The notes beneath the pieces were generated by a model, which had not been told where the DNA came from, ran no database searches, and worked only from the letters and a program-made list of their open reading frames with translations. The position numbers were made by a program, and so were the translations under genes. Below, piece after piece: positions 52,784 through 62,900 of a stretch of DNA of 64,000 bases (the stretch's first letter is position 1; every line of letters begins with the position of its first letter). The stretch spans positions 930,001-994,000 of the forward strand of contig AP027304.1 in assembly GCA_036322835.1 (NCBI GenBank), written 5' to 3'. The DNA comes from Tenuifilaceae bacterium CYCD. GTDB lineage: Bacteria; Bacteroidota; Bacteroidia; Bacteroidales; Tenuifilaceae.

Positions 52784-52951
52784 TTATGCAGGATGAATTG
52801 CTTCAACTGGGCAAACATCTGCACATGAACCGCATTCGGTGCAAATGTCTGGGTTAATCTTGTAGATATCGCCCTCAGAAATTGCCTCAACAGGACATTC
52901 ATCAATGCAAGTACCGCAAGCGGTGCAATCGTCGGAAATTTTGTATGCCAT
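52784..52951 (-). CDS. 2[4Fe-4S] ferredoxin (short, bacterial type)
   Basis: A 55-aa protein with two CxxCxxCxxxCP clusters: CTACGTCIDECP (9-20) and CTECGSCADVCP (37-48). All eight cysteines and the typical PVEAI after each cluster are present. It is an electron carrier for redox enzymes such as pyruvate:ferredoxin oxidoreductase. Start: the ATG at 52951 is followed by AYKISDDCTACG, the standard beginning of this family. A terminator follows and a -7-like element lies upstream. Confidence 0.95.
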   Translation of the reverse strand: MAYKISDDCTACGTCIDECPVEAISEGDIYKINPDICTECGSCADVCPVEAIHPA

Positions 52952-52984
52952 TGCTAATGGTTTTTAGTTAAACTTTATTCTTTG

Positions 52985-52992
52985 TAAAGATA
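52985..52992 (-). promoter_or_regulatory. Putative -7 element for the ferredoxin gene
   Basis: TATCTTTA on the minus strand, seven of eight matches to TAnnTTTG, 33 bp before the ATG. No clear -33. Confidence 0.4.
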
Positions 52993-53082
52993 AATTCTGA
53001 ATGAATTTCTGCAAAATTAAACACTAAAATTTTGTTTCCCAAAAAAAGAGCGTAAATCATAATTTGTCTAATTAAGAAAAAC

Positions 53083-53970
53083 CTAGAATTTCCATTTAGG
53101 AACAAGAAGGTAGGTAACCATTAACTCATGGGTTCCAGAATTAACCTTTGAGAGCTTACTCAAAGAGTAATCGAATGCATAGCCAATTGAAAGTTCCTTG
53201 TTTACCTTCATATCAAAGAAGAGCCCCATGGCATCGCCAATCCGATAATGGGTTCCAAAAAAGAATCGCCCCTGATAAAGGAATTGTGCGGTAATATCGC
53301 ACGACATTGGAACTCCCACCATCGCACCAGCCAAAGCCGATGGCATGAATATCCATTCTTCAGTGATGTTTAAATTATAACCTCCCATTAAATATAATGG
53401 ACGTCTAAGGTTTTTATCGAACTGCTTATCAAATGCAGTTTGAATTAGCCTCGGCATAGATATTCCGGCAAAGAATTTTTGCGAATACATATAAAATCCA
53501 ACACCAATATTGGGGTAAAATTTCTTTTCGTTCTGCAAAAATTCTGGATCATCGGGGTTAATTACGTGTAAACTTGTTAGCGATGCGCTATAATAAGTAA
53601 AGCCTCCCTTAATCCCCATCGAGAGCGTTATTTCATCGTTAACCCTTAACCGATAGGCATAACAACCCGAAATATGCGTATTGCTGATAGGCCAAGTATT
53701 ATCGTTCATGATATTTACTCCCACACCAATTTTCTTTGCAGCCCAAGGTGTATGTGCCGATAGACTGAAGGATTTTGGAGCACCCTCAAGTCCAACCCAC
53801 TGCAAACGTGAAAGTAGGTTAATGTTTAAATTTCGCACAGTACCTGCAATAGCTGGGTTTATAGAAATTGGACTTTGCATGTAATGAGTAAAAATTGGCT
53901 CTTGCTGCGCTTTTAGCGTGGTTGCAATTAACGCAACCACACCCAAAACCAAAATTTTCTGAACTCGCAT
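53083..53970 (-). CDS. PorP/SprF-family type IX secretion membrane protein
   Basis: A 295-aa outer-membrane beta-barrel protein with a signal peptide (about 1-21, LKAQ end) and the family start QEPIFTHYMQSPISINPAIAGTVRNL, then RLQWVGLEGAPKSFSLSAH and a C-terminal GTHELMVTYL. It lies 24 bp downstream of the second giant adhesin gene, in the same orientation, and is the probable surface partner of that protein. It is a paralogue of 37259-38221, with overall similar layout. Confidence 0.92.
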   Translation of the reverse strand: MRVQKILVLGVVALIATTLKAQQEPIFTHYMQSPISINPAIAGTVRNLNINLLSRLQWVGLEGAPKSFSLSAHTPWAAKKIGVGVNIMNDNTWPISNTHISGCYAYRLRVNDEITLSMGIKGGFTYYSASLTSLHVINPDDPEFLQNEKKFYPNIGVGFYMYSQKFFAGISMPRLIQTAFDKQFDKNLRRPLYLMGGYNLNITEEWIFMPSALAGAMVGVPMSCDITAQFLYQGRFFFGTHYRIGDAMGLFFDMKVNKELSIGYAFDYSLSKLSKVNSGTHELMVTYLLVPKWKF

Positions 53971-53994
53971 ATAATCAATTCTTAAATTTTTAAC

Positions 53995-56900
53995 CTACCT
54001 CTTAATAAATACGGCACCCTTATACATCTTGCCCAATTCAACTATCTCGATAATATAGTAGTAAGTACCATCGGGAAGTTTAGAGCCTATTGCCATTGAA
54101 ACATTCGAAGTTCCATCCCAATCGTTCTTGTACCTATCGCTCTTGTAAACCAAATTTCCCCATCGGTTGTAGACCTTCAAGGTAACGCGTCCGAAGTTAA
54201 CCAGGTTAACAACCTCGAAGGTGTCGTTTATTCGGTCGCCATTGGGCGAGAATGCATCAGGAATATCAATCTTTTTAGTCTCATCGGCAATAATAGAAAC
54301 GCTTACCAAGGCCTCGTCGCAATCATCATCAATGTCGCAAACCCTATAAGTGAAACTATCATCGCCCTTATAATCGTTCAGCGGGGTATACACTATTCTG
54401 TTATAGGCATCTACCGTACAATTTCCATTCATCGGCATTGTAACTATAGCCACGGATTTAACACCATCGGTAAGGTAATTATCGTTGGCCAAAACCTCTA
54501 TTGTTACCGAGGTATTAATGTAAGTTTCCACTTGATCATCCACTGCTTCCGGAACAACATTCTCGCGATTCAAAACCTCAACTACCATCTTTGCTAAAGC
54601 ATAGTCACCATCGATGTCGGAAACTAAGTACTGGAGCGAATCAATGCCGAAGAAATCGGTTGCAGGGGTATACGTTATTGACTTATCGGGATTAACCGCT
54701 GCCGTTCCAAACCCTGGATTAACATGAACTTTAACCGATATTCCGCCATCGTTTAGGTTTCTATCGTTGAATAGTACTGATGCTACAACCGCTCTATTCT
54801 TATAGGTTGTAATTGTATCGTTAACAGCAATCGGCACAAGGTTGGTGCTCTTTACATTGATAGTGACCGCCGCAGAGGAACAATCGCTGTCGAAATCGCA
54901 AACCTGATAGTAGAATACATCCTCACCAAGGTAATCGGTTGCTGGTGTATAGGTAATAGTATTATCGCTATCGATAACAGCAGTTCCATGCGCCGGCATA
55001 TTGTTGAGGATAAGCGTTAAACCACCATCTTCAAGACCTGTATCGTTAAATAAAACATCAACAGTAACCGGTTGATTGATTGAAGTACCACGTCCATCGG
55101 GATTTGCCTTAGGTTTATGATCCTCCCTCTCCTTAACGGTAATAATTACCTTAGCGATGCCATAATCGCCATCGGCATCAACCACCATGTAACTTAACGA
55201 ATCGGTACCAATAAACCAACTCGATGGGAAATACTTGATATTTCTATCATCAAACACATAAGCAAAGCCATGCTGCGGCCTATCCATCAGTTTAATATAG
55301 TCTAATCCATCCTCCAATCCGGTATCATTCGAAATCACATCAGCTAAAATAGGGATATTCATTTCAGTTGAAATTGTGTCGGGGTTCGCTGTAGGAACGT
55401 AATTAATTTCCTTAACCGCAACGGTTACAGTAGCAACATTACTTGTATCGTTATTTCTATCGGTGATGTAATACTTAAAGGTAGCATCGCCCAAATAATC
55501 GGTTGCCGGAGTAAAAGTTACCGTGTTGTCTGTCCCTACTGCAACAGAACCCGTTAATGGATTGGGATTTTCATCGATATGAACCCTAATCCAACCATCG
55601 TCTAGGCCATCATCGTTTATTAGAACATCAATATCAACAGAAGTATTCTTTGATGTACCACGTCGATCGTCGTTTGCTACAGGAATTGAATTCTGATAAT
55701 CGAGAACGGTTACCCGAACAGTTGCTATATCATAATCGCCATCAACATCCTCGATGTAGTAAACAAACTCATCGTTTCCTATGAACCAGTTGCTGGGTGT
55801 GTAGGTGATTGTATTGTCAGCATTTACTGTAGCTGTTCCCCACAACGGAGCAATATGAACATAAAGCCCCTTAATGCCCTCGTACAGCAAGGAATCGTTA
55901 TCCAAAACATTAATTGCAACTGGAGTATTTACTGTTGTTGATGCAATATCATCAACCGCAACAGGAATCATGTTTTTAACCTTCACGTTAACATGAACCG
56001 TAGCATCGTCGGAATCGCCATCGACATCGGTAACCGAATAGCCAAACTCAACCATACCAATGTACGACCCATTTGGTGTATAGGTAACAGTATTGTCAGC
56101 ATTTACAGCTACTGTTCCATATGCAGGATTTGATGTTACCGCAACGGTAATGGGGGTATCCTCTAACCCTGTATCGTTAATAAGCACGTCAACTATTCGA
56201 GGCTCGTTGTAGGTTGCACCTCTATAATCGTCGTTTGCCACCGGCTGATAATCGGGACGCTCTGTTACCGTTACCGTTACCGTTGCAACGGAATAATCGC
56301 CATCGACATCTTCCACCATATACTGGAAGGTCTCTGTTCCAATAAACATGTAACTTGGAGTGTAGGTAATAGTTCTATTGGCGTTAACCACTACGGTTCC
56401 AAACGCAGGTGCTTGGTGTATGGTTAAACTGCCAAAACCATCGTCTAGGTTTGTATCGTTAGCTAGCACATTGATTGTAACAGAAGTGTTTACGGTTGTA
56501 TTGGCATTATCGTCTGCTGCGGAAGGAACAAGGTTTACGCCCTCCTTAACACGAATTGTAACTTGTGCATCATCGCTATCGCCATCCGCATCGGTTACGG
56601 TGTAACGGAATGTTACTTCGCCAATAAAATCGGTTGCAGGAGTATAGGTCAACGATCCGTCTGCATTTGGTACAGCAGTACCATTGGAAGGAGCCTGACT
56701 TATGCTAACCGTGATTGGGGTATCATTCAACCCTGTATCGTTGAACAACACATCTACAAATACCGGGGTGTTGAAACTGCATCCACGGCGATCATCGTTT
56801 GCTATGGGTTGATAATCGGGACGCTCGGTTACATTTACCGTTACGGTAGCAACGGAGTAATCGCCATCAATATCCTCAACTATGTACATAAAGGTTTCGG

Positions 56901-59900
56901 TTCCCACAAACATGTAACTTGGAGTGTAGGTAATAGTTCTGTTTGCGTTAACCACTACGGTTCCAAAAGCAGGTGCTTGATAGATTGCCAAGTTTCCAAA
57001 TCCATCGTCTAAACCACTATCGTTAGAAAGTACATTGATATCGACAGGTGTATTGATAATAGTTGTAGCGTTATCGTTTACTGCCTGCGGTGTGTTGTTA
57101 ACACCCGCCTTCACGCTAATTGTAACAAGAGCATCATCGCTATCGCCATCGGCATCGGTCACAGTGTAGCGGAAAGTCATGGTTCCAATAAATCCCGTTG
57201 CAGGGGTAAATGTGATTGTATTATCGGCATTCACAATAGCAGTTCCTTGTGTTGGAACTTGGCTAACTGCAACTACTAGCGGTACATCATCCAGTCCAGT
57301 ATCGTTGAATAGCACATCAACAATCACTAGTTGATTGAATGAACATCCTCTACGATCATCGTTGGCCACGGGTTGGTAGTCTGGACGATCGGTTACTGTT
57401 ACTGCTACTGTTGCAATAGAATAATCTCCATCAACATCCTCAATCATATACTGGAAGGTTTCAACCCCAATAAACATATAGCTTGGAGTATAGGTGATTG
57501 TTCTGTTATCGTTAACCACCACCGTGCCGTGGGTTGGTAACGTTTTTATTGTCAATGCGCCAAAGCCATCATCAAGATCGCTATCGTTGGCCAAAACATT
57601 GATGTCAACAGCAGTATTCACTATTGTTGTGGAGTTATCATCAACTGCAACAGGAACGAAGTTGACACCTGCCTTTACATTAATTGTGACCAATGCGTCA
57701 TCGCTATCGCCATCGGCATCGGTTACGGTATAGCGGAATGTCATTGTTCCTATAAAGTCTGGCTCAGGAGTAAACGTAACAGTGTTATCGGTATTTGCAA
57801 ATGCAGAGCCCTGTTCCGGATTTTGGCTAATTGTAACGGTTACAGGCTCATCATTTAAACCAGTATCGTTAACCAGCACATCTACTATTACCGGTGTATT
57901 GAAACTACATCCACGGCGATCGTCGTTGGCAACGGGCTTGTAATCGGGTCGCTCAGTTACTGTTACAGTAACGGTTGCCATGGAGTAATCGCCATCAACA
58001 TCCTCAATTACATACCGGAATGTTTCCGTTCCAACAAACATGTAACTTGGAGTGTATGTAATGGTTCTATTGGCATTTACCACTACTGTTCCATATGCAG
58101 GATTACTGTGTACGTATATACTACCAAAACCATCATCTAACCCCAAATCGTTTGCTAGCACATTAATCTCAACCGGAGTATTGATTATTGTTGATGCATA
58201 ATCGTCCTTAGCTGTAGGTACTATATTCACACCCGCCTTTACAGTTATGGTTACCTGTGCGTCATCGCTATCGCCATCGGCATCGGTAACAGTATAGCGG
58301 AATGTCATTGTTCCTACAAAGTCTGGCTCAGGAGTAAACGTAACAGTGTTATTGGCATTAACTGATGCTGTCCCTTGAGTTGGATCCTGTGAAATTGTAA
58401 CAGCCACGGGTTCATCGTTCAAGCCCGTATCGTTGAATAGCACATCAATAATCACCGGTTGATTGAACGAACATCCACGACGATCATCGTTGGCTACGGG
58501 TTGATAATCGGGGCGTTCGGTTACAGTTACTGTAACTGTTGCCATGGAGTAATCGCCATCCACATCCTCAATTACATACTGGAATGTTTCGGTTCCCATA
58601 AACATGTAGCTTGGGGTGTAAGTAACGGTTCTGTTAGCATTTACTGTTAGACTTCCAAACAACGGTGTTGTATGAATTGTTAGTTTGCCAAATCCATCGT
58701 CCAAACCAGTATCGTTGGCTAAGACATTAATATCAACTGGAGCGTTAACCACTGTGGTTGCATTATCGTCATTGGCATCAGGAACTATGTTAACTCCATC
58801 CTTTACTGTTATCTTGACATTTGCTGCCGAACAATCGCCATCGGAATCGCAAACCTGATACCCAAAGATTTCGGTACCTACAAAATCGGGACTAGGAGTG
58901 TATGTTACTGTGAAATCTGCATTTACAACCGCAGTACCATGAACCGGTGTAGCGGTAATTGTAATCCCAGCAACACCATCCTCAAGGCCTGTATCGTTAA
59001 ATAGAACATCTACCTTAACCGCGGTATTCTTTGAAGTTCCTCGTGAATCGTCATTAGCAACCGGTTGATAATCGGGTTTTGGAGTTACGGTTACAGTTAC
59101 GGTTGCGATATCATAATCGCCATCAACATCCTGCAATAGATAACGGAAAGTATCGGTTCCGGTAAATCCTGTACTTGGGGTGTATGTTACAGTACGATTT
59201 GCATTAACAACCGTAGCTCCATGACCTGGACTGGAATAGATAGTTAAACTGCCAAATCCATCGTTTAATCCATAATCATTTGCAAGTACGTTGATTGTTT
59301 TTGCAGTATTAACAACTGTAGTTGCATTGTCGTTAACTGCATCGGGAACATGATTAACTGTTCTTACATTGATAGTAACAGTAGCCTCCGATTCATCAGC
59401 ATTTGCATCGGTAATCTTATACTTAAATGTGACTTCGCCTAAATAACCAGTAGCAGGAGTGAATGTTACTGTATTATCGGCATTTGCAATAGCACTACCC
59501 TTTAAAGCATCAGCATCTTCCGATATTGAAACAACAATACCCCCATCTTCCAATCCATAGTCGTTGAATAAAACATCAACCACAACAGGCGTATTGATAC
59601 TTGTTCCTCGGCTATCGTTTACTGCCACAGGAGTATCGTTAACAAAAGTTACTGAAACCGTAACAGTTGCTTCGCCGTATCCTCCATTTCCATCGGTAAC
59701 ACGATAGGTAAACGTATCGTTACCATTGTATAAACCACTTGGTTGATATGTGATTCTGTTATCGGACTCTACAGTTACAGTTCCATAGGTTGGTTGCGTT
59801 CTAGCTGTAACAACCAAACCGCCTTTATCAAGACCCAAATCGTTTGCAAGAACGTCAATTGTAACAGGAGTATCTTCATCTGTTGTTGAGTTATCGTTCA

Positions 59901-62900
59901 CCGCGCGTGGGGCTACATCGTCGAGGTTAATTGCCGTAACATCGGATATTGTTAATCCACTATAGCTAGGCTCTGCACACGATGCATCAACCACCATTTG
60001 TATTGAGTAAGCTTGATTACCATCAGCCAACAAATCGTCAACGCCTGTAAGTGTTATTGTTTGAGGGGTGTTCCAGTTTGCTGCGTTGAATATAAAAGTG
60101 CTTGGCGATACAGTTCCCTCACCAGTGTCGTTCGAAGTAAAGTTTATGGGAACATCACCAACCGGCAAGGTATTTAACCAAATTGTGAATGTTGCTGTTC
60201 CGCCTGCCTCAGTTGTGGTAATTCCCGAAGATGGGAATGTACTAACACCAGGTGAATCGTTATCGGTATTAACCACCAATACATCATCGGGATCTAATCC
60301 ATTGTAGTAAGAGTCGGCGCTGCTTGCTGGATCCAAAACTATTGTGTATGCCTGATTGCCATCGGCTGCTGCATCATCAACTCCTGTAACCGTAACAGTT
60401 TGTGCTACATTCCAATCGGTTGGAGTAAAAATAATGCTTGTTGACAAAACTGTACCTTCGGCAGTATTGTTCGATGAAATATCTATAGTTACATCATCGG
60501 TTGGCTCACTGGTTAACACAACAGTAAATGTAGCCGAAACTCCATCCTCGCTTGTATTTCCACTAATAGTAGATACTGTTATACCAGCAACGTCATCATC
60601 GGCAGAAGTAACAGTAACATCAGGAGGATTTAACCCATTGTATTTGTTGTCGGAGCTTATTGCAACCGAGGTGACAATGTTAAATCCAACATTTCCATCC
60701 ACTACGTAGTTATCTACTGGAGTAACTGTTACCGCTTGTAGAGTATTCCAGTTAGACGATGTGAATGTTAATGATGCAGGGTTAACGGTGCCTTTATCGA
60801 TATTTCCAGAAGTTATGTTAAACTGAACATTATTCAATGGTTTTGACTTAAGGACAACCGTAAATTCTATTGGAGCATCGGATTCTCTGTAGGTTAAGGA
60901 TGTTGTTGACAACGTATAGCCAGCCTCATCATCATCTCTATTGATTACCGAAACATCCATCGCATCAAAATGATCGTAAGCAGGATCGGCACTAACGGCC
61001 TGTTGTGTGCTAATTGAATACGCTACGTCGTCGTCATCTATATCATCATTGACCCCAGTAATGGTTATGGTTTGATTTGTGTTCCAGTTGGATGATGTGA
61101 ATGTTACAGAGGTAGGACTTGGCACTCCCTCTAAGTTGTTTGTTGATGATAGAGATATTGAAACATTAGACAATGGTTGGCTACTTAACCGCATGGTAAA
61201 TGTTGCCTGACCACCCCATTCCGATGTAGAAAGTCCGCTAACAGGACTCACTACAACTCCTACAATATCGTTATCGGTATTGGTTACTGAAACATCCAAA
61301 GGATTTATTCCATTGTACTTAGTATCGGAACTCACGGCCGTTACAGTAACAATAGAGTAAGCAATGTTTCCATCAACCACATTATCATCAACGCCTGTAA
61401 TTGTAACTGTTTGTGGTACGTTCCAATTTGCCGATGTAATTGTTACAGAAGCAGTTGAGACTGTTCCTTCGGCAGTATTTGATGAACTGATAGCAATAAT
61501 AACATTTGCCGTTGGACGAGTTGCCAAACTTATTGTAAATGTTGCTGTTCCGCCCGCCTCGGTTGTGGTTAACCCTGTTGTTGGCGTAATGTTAACTCCA
61601 GCAGTATCGTTATCGATATTGGTAATGCTAACATCAGAAGGATTCAACCCGTTATACTTGGTATCAGTACTTACAGCAACTGTCGTTACAATTGTGTATG
61701 CAATGTTGTCATCGTCCAAATCATCATCAACGCCAATTATTGTAACTGTTTGCGGAGTATTCCAGTTCGATGAGTTGAAAGTAATGTTTGCCGGAGAGAC
61801 TGTTCCTTCGGCAGTATTGCTCGAACTTAACCCAATTGTAACATTTGCCGTTGGTTGAGTATTTAAAACAATCGTAAAAGTTGCAGTTCCTCCAGCTTCG
61901 GTTGTGGTTAAACCTGTGGTTGGAGTAACAGTTATTCCAGCAACATCGTTATCAGTATTGGTAACGCTAACATCTGCCACATTAATTCCATTATACTTTG
62001 AATCCGTGCTAATCGCATTGGATGTTACAATTGAATAAGGGATATTATCATCGTCGACATTGTCATCAACCCCTGTAATTGTTAAAGATTGAGCAGTATT
62101 CCAATTATCTACAGTGAATGTTACACTGGATGGAGAAACCGTTCCCTCGTTTGTATTATTTGAACTTAGGTTAATGGTGACACCGGTCGTTGGTTTAGTA
62201 TTTAATACTATTGTGAATGATGCTGTTCCTTCTGCTTCTGTTGTAGTTAATCCTGTTGTTGGCGTAACCGTAACACCAGCGTCATCGTTATCAGTATTTG
62301 TTACAGAAACATCGGCAACCGTCATTCCATTATACTTAGTATCGGTACTTGATGCGGTGGATGTTATAATTGTGTATGCAACATCATTATCATCAACATC
62401 ATCATTTACCCCAGTAACTGTAACCGTTTGAGCGGAAGCCCAGTTTGTTGTATTAAATGTAATCGAAGCAGGAGAAACAGTTGCCTCTGCAGTGTTACTT
62501 GAACTCAAGTTAATGGTTACACTAGCGGTAGGCTTACTATCTAACTTAACCGTAAAGGTTGCAGTTCCGCCCGCTTCTGTTGTTATCAAACCGGTAGTCG
62601 GAGTAACCGTTACGCCTGCAACATCATCATCGACATTGGTTACGGCAACATCGGCAACAGCCATGTTAGAGTATTTAGAATCGGAACTAACGGCATTACC
62701 AGTAACAATTGAGTAGGACACATCGCCATCATCAATATCATCATTGACTGGCATAACGGTTACTGGTTGCGAGGTGCTCCAGTTTGCGGTGGTAAATGTT
62801 ATACTCGATGGGGAAACATTCCCCTCTGCTGTATTGCTCGATGTTAAACTGATTGTCACATTCGCAGTAGGTTGAGTATTCAGTACAACCGTAAAGGTAA

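Noticed and set aside
44450-59640. Regular direct repeats suggestive of a CRISPR array
   Set aside because: Periods are 240 and 564 bp, with no short repeat-spacer pattern; they are protein-coding modules.
60356-61858. Long open frames on the plus strand opposite the second adhesin (up to 164 codons)
   Set aside because: They are antisense to repeat codons of a clear coding gene; the repeated composition keeps stops rare and they share no start context or family.
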